Source: Carettochelys insculpta
Taxonomy: Eukaryota; Chordata; Testudines; Carettochelyidae
Assembly (NCBI RefSeq): GCF_033958435.1
Contig: NC_134161.1
Location: 15,500,001 to 15,564,000, forward strand
Direction of reading: 5' to 3'
Length of the DNA: 64,000 nucleotides
This document shows positions 11,590 to 23,802 of the stretch, in pieces. The position numbers were made by a program, and so were the translations under genes. The notes beneath the pieces were generated by a model that did not search any database, had not been told where the DNA came from, and worked only from the letters and a program-made list of their open reading frames with translations. The first letter of the stretch is position 1. Every line of letters begins with the position of its first letter.

Positions 11590-11790
11590 CTGTAGTGAGA
11601 ATGATGTTCTGGGAGTCAGCACTGGATTCTGTTCACACCTCTGACTCATTTATGACATTGGGCAAGTCAGGTTGCTTTGTGCCTCAGTTTCCCTACCTGT
11701 TACACAGTGAGAATACCCACCTCACAGAGTGATCAATATTTGAAAGGGCTTTGGGAGCCTTACCTGAGGTGCGAAGGAGAGATCAGCATG
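11590..11790 (+). mobile_element. MIR-type SINE
   Basis: Read left to right it follows the MIR pattern: a GGGAGTCAGCACTGGATTCT tract, then TGACATTGGGCAAGTCA, then TGCCTCAGTTTCCCTACCTG, then ACCTCACAGAGTGATC and AAGGGCTTTGGGAGCC. MIRs are ancient tRNA-derived SINEs shared by amniotes. The copy is diverged and has no coding content. Confidence 0.8.
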
Positions 11791-12149
11791 ACCAGGCTCC
11801 CGGAGCTAAGTAGCCCAGATATTGGGTACCATCTCCTGAGCCACAACTGTTTTCAAAATAGACGCACACAGTGACATTTCCCTTTGTGTAGCAAGCCAGA
11901 GTCCTGAAAGCTCACCAGTGGCATGAAGTCTGTGAAGCCAAATACATGGCCACGGCTGAGTAGCTGATGCTGTTTCCTACAGCAGTCGATCAAGGCATGC
12001 AGTAAACTCTTTGGGGCACAGTAACTCAGTCCGTGTGGCCAGCTGGCAGGAAACAGGCTAGAACACTGTATATTCACACCCCATCAGGCTGTACACTACC
12101 TCTCCCAGTAGACAAGTGCGTTGTCTGAGCCATATATGCGTTCATTATC

Positions 12150-12310
12150 ATCTTGCTCTTGCCTCTTGCTCTCATCCTGGCTATTCGCTGTGTGTCCCTG
12201 CCATCCCTTGTTGTACAGTTAAACTGTGTGTTCTTTGAGGTGGGGCTGCTTTTGCCAGGTGCCTGTGTACAAGCGCTAGCACAATGGGGCCATGATCTAG
12301 GACTGTGTCT
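12150..12310 (+). mobile_element. L2/MIR-like 3' tail
   Basis: TGTTCTTTGAGGTGGGGCTG followed by GTACAAGCGCTAGCACAATG resembles the conserved 3' tail of L2-type LINEs (start of the match uncertain). The same tail appears at 27268-27412 and 52970-53060. Confidence 0.55.
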
Positions 12311-13285
12311 CTACTTACGGTCTTTCTGGACGCACCAGGAGCTGGCAAAGCCACTGTTAATGACATAAACCCCAAATGGCAGCCACCAAGTAGGTCCAGC
12401 GTCCTCAGTGTGCTGAAGGAACCTCAATCCTTTGGCTGCTGCCCATTACATAACTGGACCCTGTGGACAATCCCTGAAAAGCTCCCAAGAATGGTCTTGT
12501 TGGTGGGCCACAGACAGCCAGTGTCATGCCGGCGATGTGCTAATGTACCTGGCTGAAAAAGGGTGGATGGAGCTCATCATTCTGGAGGTAAAACTTGAAG
12601 GTCAAAATGCCACAAAATGATGTTTTCAGATAAGAGGGAATAAAACCGAAGGAAAAAACACAGCATCTTTGAGGCCAAACTTTTCAAGAGCTATGAAAGG
12701 AGCAACCTTTCTGATATTCCTCTGCAGCTGACTCTTAATCAAGACTGACCAGTTTCCCTGGCAGACACTGCCCGCATCCCCCACAGAGCTGCGCTCTGTG
12801 TGTCTTGCCTGCATAGCCTAATGAGACTTGGTTTTGTTTCAGTTACGGATTCCTTTGCACCTGAGCAGACCTGTTGTGACTGTGTGTTTTTACTATGAGA
12901 ACAGCCCCCTCCGTCCCTTGGGGCAGAAACAAGAACCACAAGAGCTAATGGGGAAAAAGAAAAAGAAAGCGAATAGGTGGCCAAGAAAAGGAGACCAAAG
13001 AGTGATGAAGGGCTTTCCCACTGCCAAAGTGGAGGCTACTGGAACCTAGCAGCTGGAGGGGACAGCTGTTCTCAGGGCCTAGAGAGGGGAGGAGGGGTGA
13101 CAATCTGTGCAGAACTGGTTGACAAACAGCCATTTTCCATATCATTTTACACGTATTTTTTTCCGTTAAGTTTTCCATGGAACATGTTTGAGTTTTTGGT
13201 GAAAAATCTCAGTTCAGCACGTTTTAGCCCTACTCCCAAATACATCGCTTCTGTAATGTTCCCACGGTGCTCCCCTAGGCAAGGT
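12311..13285. other. Unassigned sequence
   Basis: No gene supported. There is an A-rich run at 12951-12967. The several overlapping ORFs have no domain signature. Confidence 0.45.
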
Positions 13286-13440
13286 GTGGAATCTCCAATA
13301 TTGAGCGTTCTTTTAAGAACAGGTTAGAAAAACTGATATCAGGAAGGGTCTAGGTATCCCTTAGTCCTGCTTGGAGTGGAGGGGACAGGACTAGATGATT
13401 TACAGAGGTCTCTTCTCGCCCTACACACTGTGATGCTTGG
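13286..13440 (+). mobile_element. CR1 3'-end fragment
   Basis: GTGTGGAATCTCCAATATTG, then TTAAGAACAGGTTAGA, then GGACTAGATGATTTACAGAG follow the order of the CR1 ORF2 end and 3' UTR. Only the last 150 bp or so are present. Confidence 0.7.
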
Positions 13441-13554
13441 GGGCAGAGGAGGTTTGGGAGCATCACGTTCCTCTGAAAACAGGGTCCAGGCTCAGCCTAT
13501 GTCCCCCTTCTTGTTGAGGCAAAGTGAGTGACACACCATTTTGGCTGCAGAAAA

Positions 13555-13650
13555 AGTGCACGAAAGTTACTTAAGTAAAGGTACACTTACTTTGGGGGAA
13601 TGTACTTAAATACAATTCACCAGTATCCCTCTGGAAAACTACTTTTGTTG
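13555..13650. repeat. ACTTAAGTAAA-rich segment, possible MITE remnant
   Basis: Repeated tracts such as TTACTTAAGTAAAGGTACAC and GTACTTAAATAC occur in both orientations. This resembles a known class of hAT-derived MITEs with ACTTTTACTT motifs. Ends and duplications are not clear. Confidence 0.3.
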
Positions 13651-14854
13651 AGTAGAAATGGCGCTATAGTCATGCTAGCAAGGGTAGCAGAGGCATGGCT
13701 GAGCTGCGTGGAGTAGGTAATCACCAGTTTCAGGTGTACATAGCACGGCCTGGCATACTTCTGCTGGGGCTACACAGCTAATCACGATTGCATGGGCTCG
13801 GCAAGCGCTAGTGCAGGATCTGTATGTGAGCAGTGGACTTGCACCCTCAGGCTGGAGCGTAGATGTAGCTGCAGATGCAGGCACGAGGATGGGGAGAAAG
13901 TTGGCCTCACACCAGCTGTTTGCTCTCCCACTTATGGTCTGGCTGAAGGCTGAACTGGGCCTCTTCCCCTGGAGTACCAAAGGGAGCCCAGGAGCTAGGG
14001 CAGCTCAGCAGCTTACCACACCTAAACAGGTGCCTGTGGAAGGCAGCACTTGCCAGGTTTATGCAGTCCCAGTGCAGTAGGAATTCCCTTCCCGACGCAT
14101 AAGGGGGTTTTGCAGCAAACAGGCCTGTAGCACAGAGTCAGACCCCTGGCAGGTTTGGTCCTCTGGGGGCGAGGTGGAGCGGGGAGCTCTCTGCCTCAGA
14201 AGGGATGTGGCCAGTGGTGGAAGGGGAGGGGCTTAAGGCATTTGGCCCCCAGCATCACCACGATCATGATCACACAGCTGTCACCCTCCCCTGTTCCCTC
14301 CAGGCCATGTGCAGCCAGAGCTGTGCTACTGCAGCAATTCTAAAAGGGCCGGAGCTCCAGCCTCCACTGCTGTTACTTTGCAGCGGTGTCAACTGGAGCT
14401 CCAGGCCCCTTTGAAAGGCCAGTTGCCCCCTTTGTCGCCCACCCTCCCGTCAGCAGGCCTGGATGCCCTGCAGAACTCCGGCAGTGAAGGGCAGCCAGTG
14501 GTTCCTGCCTCTGCCTGGTGTTCCACTCATGCCAATGAACCCACAGGAATGCTCCGCTCGCTGCTTCCACCCTCACTCCCCCTCCCGCCCCCATGCTGCC
14601 TCACGGGAGAACTCCCCCTTTTGCAGAGGGCAGCCTGGGGCCAGTGCACTGCTTAAGGGAAGCCTTCAGAAGAGGAAGGGGCTGAGGTGGCATTGCTTGC
14701 ACTCTGTGCAATGTGGGGTGTTACCGCCCACCACTGCATACTCCTATTGCAGAACTGGGGCTTTTGCTGTGGCTGTTTCTAATGCGGCTCCTGAAAATGA
14801 AATCTCAGCCTGGGCAGCGAGATCTGCAAATGGTCACATCTGTGTGCAACCCCC
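13651..14854. other. GC-rich unassigned sequence
   Basis: GC-rich DNA, most so at 13980-14650. The many ORFs reflect scarce stop codons; none shows a domain or consistent splice sites. It is not CpG-dense enough by eye for me to call it a promoter. Confidence 0.4.
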
Positions 14855-15045
14855 ACACCTAGGGGTGTGATTCACTAGCCCATGGAGGGGCACCTGGGCC
14901 ACTTACAAAGAGAGACAGAGTCTCCTCTCCTCCCTTAGCTAAGGGGGGGCTGGCTTTCAGCTCAAACCATAGAGGCTCCTGCATTAAGCTTCAGCGGTCC
15001 CAGGTTGGGTCCCCCTGTGGGCGGTTACATGAGCACCAGGCAATT
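14855..15045 (+). mobile_element. tRNA-like SINE, copy 1
   Basis: A tRNA-like core runs from GGCTTTCAGCTCAAACCATA (A-box region) through GAGGCTCCTGCATTAAGC to GGTCCCAGGTTGGGTCCC (B-box region). The same core recurs at 39595-39760, 45385-45580 and inverted at 24850-24975, so it is a repeat family rather than a working tRNA gene. A and B boxes would be an internal RNA polymerase III promoter. Confidence 0.65.
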
Positions 15046-15955
15046 CTCCGGCACTGACTGAACTCCAAAGGCTTCTCTCAGCATGGCACTAGGCTCTCAG
15101 GGCAGGCCTCGTCCTTGGCAGTTAAACAGGCTTGCTCAGGAACCCAAAGGAGAGGTTTCCAGGAGAGCATTCTCCAGCCTCAGATCCTATACAGAGCCTT
15201 GATTGCTCCATTTATCAGGCTAAAGTTAAAGGTCTGCCCTGAGTTCATTCACTAGGAACGTCTGGGTTAAGGCCAGAACTATTATTAGGAGGGGAAAAGC
15301 TGCAAATCAGGACCGAGTAGCAACTGACAGGGGCTAGCAGGGTTTGTTCAGATAAAGAAAGAAATGACTGGGCAGAGCAGGTTACCTAGCTAAGGCACAT
15401 AACATACACCAGGGTGCACTAACAGAGTTGCAGAGAGGATTTCATTTAGCCACCTGTCTACGGCGCTGCTATATCATTTTCAGTTCCGTGAGTAATACAT
15501 GAGACTGTCAAAATCCTGCCAAAGTTTTAAAGGAAAAATCCCTCCCACCTTCCCCCAGCTATTGATTCTGATGGGTATGTGGAGGGAGATAATGAATTTG
15601 ATGAAATGCCTTTACACTCAACACCTGTGTTTATAAATATGTATCTACATACAGCGGAATTGTCTCAAGCTGGTCAAAACACAATTATTTCATTTTCCTC
15701 CCTGTTCCACAACTGTTGTTGTTGCAGAACAAATTGCTGCCACTGCTACTGATTTCCAAGAGCACGAGAGACTGAATGAAACAGGCTCAGTGCAGTGATT
15801 TTTGAATTTCTGCGATGGTTACTCTTCTTCCAGGTGATTCTCTTTCCCTCACATGCATCCCCCAAGCCCTGGCTGCACCCTTGCTACCTGCAGCTTGTTG
15901 TTGTATCTTTCTTTGCCCTTAGACACCTCTGTTAGAGATTTAGCAACCCTTAATT
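15046..15955. other. Unassigned sequence
   Basis: No gene or repeat supported. AT content rises after 15450. Confidence 0.4.
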
Positions 15956-15971
15956 TAACCCTAACCCTAAC
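15956..15971. repeat. Very short telomere-like repeat
   Basis: TAACCCTAACCCTAAC is about 2.7 units of the vertebrate telomere hexamer. This length is compatible with chance. Confidence 0.5.
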
Positions 15972-16560
15972 TGTTCCTGAAGTATGGCAACCAGGATGGA
16001 TACAGTACTCCAGCTGAGGCCTCCTCAGTGCAATGTAAAAAGGGGCAACTGCCTTCTTCTCTTCTACCTATGACTCTCCTGTCAGCACACCCCAGAATAT
16101 GAGCCTTTTGTGCATGTCACTGCTTCATGTTCCATTTGTGAGCCGCTCTAACTACAGATGCTTTTCAGCCGTGCAACCACCTAGACAGTGATCCCCTCTT
16201 TGAGTTTGACTTCCTGCATGAAGTACTTTGCACTTGACTTTACTGAATTCTTTATTGACTTCTTGTTGACTTCAGGCCAATTCTCTGCTTTGTTGGGGGT
16301 CATTTTGAATTCTAACCCTGGCCTCCAAAGTGTTTGCAACCCCTCCCAGCCTGGGCTCCTCTGCAGATTTTATTACCATGCTCTCTACTCCGTTTGCCAA
16401 GTTATTAACAGAAAAGCTGACAAGTATGAGACCCAGGACTGACCCCAGTGGGATCCTAGATGCATCCTCCAGTTTGATGCTGAATGGCAGGGTTGTCTTC
16501 CAGGCTGAAGAGTCCTGGCAGCCTTCCAAAGGACCCAGTTTGAGTTTCAGTCAAACAGAT
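15972..16560 (-). mobile_element. Decayed CR1 LINE, RT region, minus strand
   Basis: The minus-strand open piece 16529-16272 keeps the CR1 order: IPLGSVLGLIL (from the VPQGS motif), then SVNNLANGVES, then GGVANTLEARVRIQND. The catalytic FADD box is ruined (SAEE), so this copy cannot be active. The lower-coordinate part resembles a later ORF2 region, so an internal deletion is likely. Confidence 0.75.
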
Positions 16561-16639
16561 TAGTCTGGGGTGGGCTTTGCTGTCAAGGGTCTAAGTGGTC
16601 CAAAGTCTGGCTTTGTGGTTAAAGCGCACAGACTTCGAG

Positions 16640-17095
16640 TCAAAGAACACTGGAACTGGAAGTGACCTCGAGAGGTCATCGAGTCCAGTCTCCTGCCCTC
16701 ACAGCAGGACCAAGCACTGTCCAGACGCTCGAGAACGTCCCTAACAGGTGTCTATCTAACCTGTCTTAAATATCTCTAGTGAGGGAGAATCCACAACCTC
16801 TTCTCTTTTTTAAACTAAACAAGCCCAGTTCTCTAGCTCATGTTCTCTAGACCTTTCATCATTCTTGTTGCTCTTCTCTGGACCTTCTCCAATTTCTCCA
16901 CACCTTTCCTGAAATGTGGTGCCCAGAACTGGACACAGTATTCCAACTGAGGCTTAATCAGTGCAGAGTGGAGAGGAATAATGACATTGCGTGTCTTGCT
17001 CACCACCCTCCTGTTAATGCATCCCAGAATCAAGGGTTTTTTTTGTTTGTTTTTTTTCTTGTTTTTTTTTTTTGCAACCGCATCACACTTAGCCC
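16640..17095 (-). mobile_element. CR1 LINE 3' portion with expanded T tract, minus strand
   Basis: The CR1 3' UTR starts near 16650 (GAAGTGACCTCGAGAGGTCA) and ORF2 C-terminal sequence extends to 17095. The minus-strand piece 17033-16833 has KPQLEYCVQFWAP then QRRATRMMKGLE. Part of the 3' region is deleted near 16800. A T-rich run at 17036-17073 replaces a shorter T tract seen in related copies. Confidence 0.85.
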
Positions 17096-18221
17096 TGAGT
17101 TTGTTGCCTGTGCAACCATTTGCAGCTTGTTTTCTCTGAGTAAAGCAGGGAGGCTACCCCTTGCCTCCATCACAGGGGTGATGGAATGATGAACTCATGA
17201 GTGGCTGTAAGAGGCTTAGGTGCCAGAGCAATGGGTGAGGCACATAGCTGTGTGGATCAATCAGTGAAAAAAAGGCAAGTCACAGGACTATATCCTTACT
17301 GGACTGGCTGTTGAAGGAGGTATATACAGCATGAAACTTCTTCAAGACCTTGACCCAGTGATCATTTATTCCTTTTCCTGTAACAACGCTTTGCATACAG
17401 GAGCTAGGCAGCAAGTCCATCCTTCTAGCACCTCCTAAGTTTGGGTGGCCTTACTGTGCAGGACTGGTATTTATTTTTCACCCTCAGAAAGATACATGTT
17501 GGTGATTCCAAAGTGATCAGTAAAAGGCTGCCTGAGGTATCACAGCACTAATGCAAAACCAGCAGAGAAATGTGTCTGTCTAAATGGTATAATAAATGGC
17601 AACATCTTGGCTAATGTGATTTATTATTGGCAGTGGGAATAGAAAAATAATAAAACAATATAATGATTCTGCAAGAAAAATGAGGTGGCTTTTTTATTAT
17701 TATGCATACTTTTGAGCTTGTTTACTGGGCAGGAATGAGGTTGGCTTTTCCAGCAGAATTGCTGATGCCAGACTCTCAATTTTATTCAGGCTGAGAAATG
17801 TGTTCCCCTCTCCTTGAAGTTCATCTGCATGGGGAATTAGGCTTCCCCAAGTTCATTAGTCTTAGTGGGACTCGCATGTGCCTAGGCGGCATAGTATAGA
17901 GAAGGGCTGGATTGTCACCTGTGTGGGCACAAGTCAGCACGGTTGGCAGTGTCTGCTAAGGGGAGATCCAGACCAGAGGGTGACGTCGGTAGAAGAGGGG
18001 TAATGGCGCTGTGGTGTCAGGGTTCCAGAGTGGGAGAGCAATATGCCCTGCAGGGCAGGGTTGAGGGTCATTGGTGGAGTTTGAGAGGGGAAGGAGCAGG
18101 GCTGGAAGAGTAGGGGCTGCCATAGATCAGTCGTGAGGGGCATTGGGGGAGGTGGGTGGAGGGGGTCTGTGTCTGGACTCAGGGAACTTCATGGCTCAAG
18201 GGCTGCATTACTCTCACACAG
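17096..18221. other. Unassigned sequence
   Basis: No gene supported. The AT-rich part at 17570-17710 contains many AATAA tracts but no linked ORF. Confidence 0.4.
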
Positions 18222-18400
18222 CGTTTATAGCACACGTCTTATCAGTAAATCTCCAAACACTTTACCAAGGAGGTCAGGGCCACTGTCCACATTTGGTAGG
18301 TTGGGAAACTGAGGCAGAGAGCGAAGTAGTGAATTGCCCATGGTTACGCAGCTGGCAAACATTCTGTCAAACCCATGTGCTACATTTAAATACAGGCACT
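18222..18400 (+). mobile_element. MIR/L2-type remnant
   Basis: CAAACACTTTACCAAGGAGG, then GGTTGGGAAACTGAGGCAGA, then GAATTGCCCATGGTTACGCA follow the conserved order of ancient MIR/L2 repeats. Diverged, no coding content. Confidence 0.7.
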
Positions 18401-19702
18401 TACAGTACCTCCCCAAGGTGCACCATATTAGCAGCCCTCATTCCTGCTCCCTGCCACCTGTGTCAAACAGGCTTCCTAATAGTCAAATTTTCCTTTTTAG
18501 GGGGCAAGTATCCAATCAAAGTACGTAATAAAAAATCACCTTGAAAACATTCTCTAGCCTATTATTAGCCACTTTCATATTGTGCTTGCAAAAAAAAAAA
18601 AAAAGAGCTCAGTATAATGTGGTTCCACATTGTCAATCCATCAGATGCAGATACGAGCAAGGAGAGCCTTTTCAATAAAGCACACGCCATTGTTTGTTGA
18701 TTGGTTCCATTAATCAGGCATTCAGTCCCTCAGCTGCATATTTCCATAAGCTTGTGCTGCCGCTGGTCTTTTAAACGCCACTTCCCTCCCTTGTCTCCCT
18801 TTGTATTAATCTCTGAAACTTTGAAAAATGCAACACAGGCAAAGTTTCGTCTGGAATGAGAAGAGGCAGTTCAGCAAAGGTACCAGCTTCCCTTTTATAG
18901 AGAACAAAAGCACCCAGGAATAGCAGCTGGTATTTACTCATCTCTCATCAGCAATGTTGACCTGATTGTATTCTCTCGAGCCTCTGTTTCAAACACCTGG
19001 CTGTAGATCTAGCCCATTTACAGCAGCTAGTTTGACTAGGGTTGGGGGGCAGAATAATAATCAAAATTGCAACCCAAAAGGCACAGATGGTTAGACAAGT
19101 CCTGTGATGGTATGAGCTGGTGGGAGGCTGTCACGGCCTTTGTTCAGATGGGATTGGGCTTGCTGAAATATCAGATTATATCACTTGTGAAGAAAGACCA
19201 ACAAGAAGAGTGAAAATCCTAGTACAGTTATTACAACTAAGAGACATTGGCATTTAAATGACTTTCAGGAGCTAGGCTGTGACTAGGGGCTTAGAAAACA
19301 TCCTAATTCATTTAGTGCCTTTCACTTAGAAAGCCCCACAGCTGGGTGCACTAGCTTGTGTGTGTGTGTGTGTCATGTGGTGTGGAATGTGTAATGTGCT
19401 GGTGTAGTGCCTGTGATCATGTCAACAGCTGGCGATTAATTACTTTTGTTCGCTAGCTGTTGGTGGGGTGACCTAGCAGGTGGGCCCAGTGGCTATACCA
19501 GCCTGAGACTCATACCTAACACAACCCTTTAGCTCTACTGGTAAAGGCCTATGTTTTGGTGCTAAATTTGGTTCCAGCTAGTGTCTGAAGAGTCTGCATG
19601 AAAGGAATTGAACCCCTGCTAGCAATTAGCATTGGTATAACCCATGTGCATGCAAATAAACAAATCTAGACAACATGCAAATGCCTCTTCTGCTGACAGA
19701 TA
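18401..19702. other. Unassigned sequence with poly-A and (GT)n
   Basis: Contains a 15-base A run at 18590-18604 and a GT dinucleotide run at 19355-19372. The stretch 18640-18860 is AT-rich with many homeobox-like ATTA cores and could be a conserved non-coding element; I cannot test conservation. No gene supported. Confidence 0.4.
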
Positions 19703-19983
19703 GGGCCGCAACTACATTACTTGGAAGATTGACCCACTCAGGGTTGATCTTCCAGGGTTCGATTTCACGTGCCTGGTAGGGACATGCGAAATTGACCTAT
19801 GAGGGGTCAGCAGTCAACCCGTGTACTCCTGGAGATGTCGAGGAGTAAGGGAGGTCAACGGAAGAAGCTCTCCCTTTGACCTCCCTCAGTGAGGGCAGCC
19901 AGATAAGTCGATTCTAGCTACACAGTTGCTGTAGCTGAAATTATATATCTGCAATCAACTTTCCTTTTTGTGTCTACTAAGCC
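19703..19983 (-). mobile_element. M1 MITE, copy 2 (inverted)
   Basis: Reverse-complement M1 copy of about 281 bp. It contains the internal AGGAGTAAGGGAGGTCAACG tract and the end sequence TAAGTCGATTCTAGCTACAC near the right side. Its ends are diverged and no clean duplication remains. Confidence 0.65.
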
Positions 19984-20113
19984 TGAGGATGTTACCCTCT
20001 GCTGAATGAAATATCGTACCGGCTCTATTGTTTGTGTCAGTGCTGCCATCCAGTGGCTGGAGGAAGACAGCACTCATCAGGTCTGATAAATCTGGTAACT
20101 CAGGGAGAATGGG

Positions 20114-20236
20114 CATCTGAAGAAGTGAGTTAACTCACGAAAGCTCATGCTCTAAACTTTTCTGTTAGTCTATAAGGTGCCACAGGACCCTTCGTTGCTG
20201 CTACAGATCCAGACTAACACGGCTACCCCTCTGATA
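20114..20236 (+). mobile_element. Short Penelope-type unit with 13-bp target duplication
   Basis: A 123-bp insert flanked by CAGGGAGAATGGG at 20101-20113 and 20237-20249. It begins CATCTGAAGAAGTGAG and ends CACGGCTACCCCTCTGATA. Its body is homologous to the 3' ends of the Penelope fragments at 38368 and 44156. It could be read as a SINE in the opposite direction, but I see no good tRNA A/B boxes in that direction, so a solo Penelope terminal unit is preferred. Confidence 0.75.
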
Positions 20237-20432
20237 CAGGGAGAATGGGTACATTTTTCAAAGCACTATGTGACTTAGGGCCTGAAGCTTGGGCTCCTAA
20301 GTCAGTTAAATACTACTTCTTTAGCTCAAGAAGAGGCAAAGCCCTTTGCTGTGACATTAGAAGCTCCCGACTTCTCTCCCCAGCTGCCTGCATGAATGCA
20401 ACCATGGATTTGTTACAGCTTTCCATTTAGAA

Positions 20433-20516
20433 ATCTGTTAGTCTATAAGGTGCCACAGGACTTCTCATTGTTTTTGTGGATACAGACTAACACGGCTACC
20501 TGTCTAATACTTGTCA
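20433..20516 (+). mobile_element. Second short Penelope-type unit with 10-bp target duplication
   Basis: CCATTTAGAA flanks the insert at 20423-20432 and 20517-20526. The insert begins at TCTGTTAGTCTATAAGGTGC, lacking the first part of the 20114 unit, and ends with CACGGCTACCTGTCTAATAC. Loss at the left side with an intact right end means 5' truncation in the plus-strand sense. Confidence 0.72.
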
Positions 20517-20526
20517 CCATTTAGAA

Positions 20527-23230
20527 CAGCCTATCATCCACTCTGGCTGGTGAGAAGCTGCAATGAGTAAAAATGCACTATGAGAAATTTTGGGCACCTA
20601 AATTAATTTTTCAAAGAAGCCAAGCAAAGCTAGTGATTTATTCACTGTCACTCCGATCCCAATACATGTTCCACACCAGGTACGTGAGATAGAAAAGACA
20701 GCTCAGAGAACATTAAGCATAAAGAAACTCTGCTAGGTTTTCCCACCAAGAGCTAGCTAACAAAAGTAATTAATTGCACCAACTTAAAAAACATGAGCTT
20801 CTTTCCTGCTCTATGTCTGTAAAGCTTATTAATGATACTCCTGTACGTGTTCTGCCTATGGTGTGCTCTCGGTGAACTCTCACTCCACTTGGCCTTCTGC
20901 AAGCTGTTGGCTCTTCTTCACTTTACGTCAGTGTTTTGTTCACAGGCATGGCAGAACAGTTGGTCCAGAGATTCCTAAGAGCACCTCTGTCAGCCAACCT
21001 AGACACCTCATGGAGATATCTCATTCTCAGCTTAGGGTGTCACTGTTGGCTTCATGTGTCCATCCAAAATGTGCCAAAACCCAGGGATGGAGAGTGCAGC
21101 CATGAAAAGGGCTTTCTAATAAAGATGTCCATCATCTGGCCAGGTGAAGGTATGAGAAGCCCAATTCCTGTCCACGCTGCATCAGGTTTTTGCTCTGCCT
21201 TTTCCAACAGCTGGCTGGGCCCTTGTGTCTTAAATGGGTTTATTGTGGAACTGAGAGAAGAACCAGTGTTCATGCAATAAAACCTGCGTAGCACAACCCT
21301 ACGGAGCAGCAGCACTCCAAGGTTCCTACACTTCTCAACTTTTTGTACTAAGGAGAGTGTTTTTAAACTAGTGAGAGGGACTCGGTCCTCTACCCAGCAG
21401 AAAACGCCATGTGAAGGGAGCTCAGAACTTTGAGGTGACTCTGTTACGTGCATGTGCTTGGATGGAACTTAAAACAAGTCTGTTTGGATCCTTGGGTTCA
21501 TACGTAGGATTCAGGGCCCCCAAGATCATAAGACTGGCTTAAAATAATGAGTTTTTTTTTAAATGTAATACATGTGAAGTTGTCCAAATGCACGGATGTA
21601 GAGCTGGGGTCCATAGGATTTGAGGAAGGCATCACTCCTCCATCATTACTAGAGGCCACAGAAGAGTTGTTCTGAAGAAGAACTGAGAGGATAAGCCCTA
21701 CAGGAAGTCCCACCCTAAGGGTCATGAGTGGCAGCAGTCCACCATTAATTGACTGGCTGGCTCTTCCCATATAAACATGTAAGGTGGTTTTGCGCAATGC
21801 AGACTCCGGGTGTGCATCTGCCTTAGATCTTGCTTGCCAGGCCATGATCCCAGGCTCCTGGCTCTTGACCTAGCCTCAGCTCCTGACCCCAGTTTTGGTT
21901 TATTGTGTCTGGCTTCAGATCGCTGCTCACCCCCATGAAAGACCCAGGCCTGGCCTGATACTGAATTTCACCTCATGCACCCAACTTGGTAACCAGCTCT
22001 GACTTTTAAGGCTAGGTCTCAGATGGATCACTTTTACTATGCAAGGGAAAAAAATGGTGATGTTGTGAACAGGTTGCCCACCACCAAATTCAGCTGCCTC
22101 TGGAACATATCAATAAAACACAACAGTATAGCTCAGTCCTATGTGCTGATCTGGTGGGGCATAAAGGCTAAGAGGTCTTGGGTAGCCCAAGTGGTTTTGC
22201 ATTTCATCTGAAACATGGCACCTCTTTCGATACAGCTTCCTTATCAATGCACTGGGATGTTGGAGTCAGAATAGGCTCCTGATAAAATACTGTTTCTTAC
22301 AGCACCTAGTCATTCTATGCAGGCCAGCGGTTGTAACACCGATCAGTGTAGCATGCAACCTCAGAGATGGTCTCCACGTTACTATCCAGACACACCTTTC
22401 AAATGTGTGATGATCTGAAAACCTGCTTTTTTTTAAAAGAAAAATGGCACCTTTTTGCAGGTAACAAATTGGTCGCAGGTGGCAAATTGCAGGTACCTTC
22501 ATGTTCACTGCTGTTAGCAGAAATTTAAGATGTTAGGTTGTGCAGAGCTGTCTGTAATGAGCCAGCTAAGTAGTAACCTGCAAGCAACATGATGTGCAAT
22601 GTTTTTTAATTATTGCTGAGCAGGTTTCTTAAAGGATGCTTTAATTGCAGCTTTCAGAAAAGTACAACTAGTCAGACTCCTCCATCTTGATGTGTCGTAC
22701 ATATGGTGCAGTCTTTCTGCTCCATGACACACGTAGGCACATCATAATTTGAAGGAAACTATCGGTTCTAGCCTTAAAACATTTGGAGATGTAGAACAAT
22801 AGCGTTATGCTCTTCCATAGGTAACTTTTCCCAAGGATCTGAAAGCTCTTTGCAGCCTGGCTGTACAGAAACAGCAAAGAGGCCAAGCACAGAGACTGAA
22901 AATGGGAATAAAAATTAGGTCGGTGAGGCACGCATGAGGGAGTCTCAGGAAAGGTGATTCTGATCTGTATTTGGAAATTGATGGGGAGCCGGGGTGGTGG
23001 TGCTGGAGGATTATGGTACACGTGATCTCCTGTATAGGACTAGATAGGCAACAGCATTTTAGAATGGGTTTTCCCAGCGTCCCTTTCACACGACAGCAGG
23101 GCACCATTGCTGGACGCTATTAACAGTCTGTTAAACACCTCTTACTCTCCAAGTACCCATGTGTTTTATTGGCTTCAAAACATTTCCATTATCAAAAGCA
23201 AAGGTATTGGTAACAGGTCCAGATTTCTAT
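20527..23230. other. Unassigned sequence
   Basis: About 2.7 kb without a supported gene or recognised repeat. ORFs of up to 133 residues (such as 21453-21052 on the minus strand) have no domain, no composition bias and no clear splice context. Confidence 0.4.
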
Positions 23231-23244
23231 TCTCTAAAGTCAGT

Positions 23245-23290
23245 GTGTACATGTGTGTGTGTGAGAGAGAAAGAAAGAGAGAGAGAGATG
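23245..23290. repeat. Compound (GT)n-(GA)n microsatellite
   Basis: A GTGTGTACATGTGTGTGTGT tract passes into a GAGAGAAAGAAAGAGAGAGA tract. Purine-rich mirror tracts of this kind are common slippage products. Confidence 0.8.
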
Positions 23291-23802
23291 GTTGAGATAT
23301 TCACGGTCTGCAGTTTATTGATAATGTAGGTAAAACGGGAGGAACATTTTCCATCGAAGTCCCTTGTCCCCCACAGTTCTGCCTCTTTCCTCACCCTGCC
23401 CAGACCTGTGAAAAAGGATTTTGTTAAAACAGCAATGTCCATGGCGAAGGTATGTTTTTCATGAAACTTGGGGAATGAAGGTGTCGGAGTGGAAAAGTAA
23501 AAGAGAACTGTGAGTTATGGCTGAAATGTTGTAGTTTTCACTTGCCAACACCCAAACATTCTCTGCTTTTCAGGTTTCTGGATTTTTGACAAAAAGCTAC
23601 AATTGTAGAAAAATGTTGATGCCTTAGAAACGAATTTTGTCTTTACTGAACATTTTCCTGGGAACAAAAAAGATTTCCTGACCAGCTCTCAGTCCTACTT
23701 CCTTCCCCTGTTCACATATTATCCACTGTTACTCTGATGCACTGGGCTAGTGCCCAGTGCTTCTGGTCAGGTTCTGGCATTATCAAGCTACTCTACAAAT
23801 AC
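23291..23802. other. Unassigned sequence
   Basis: No supported gene or repeat. Confidence 0.4.

Noticed and set aside
13980..14660. GC-rich region as a CpG-island promoter
   Set aside because: GC-rich but with few CpGs by eye, and no downstream gene.
15956..15971. Interstitial telomere
   Set aside because: Fewer than three hexamers; too short to claim a fusion or repair scar.
17036..17073. Poly-T tract as a terminator or retrogene tail
   Set aside because: It lies inside CR1 coding sequence where related copies have a shorter T run; simple slippage.
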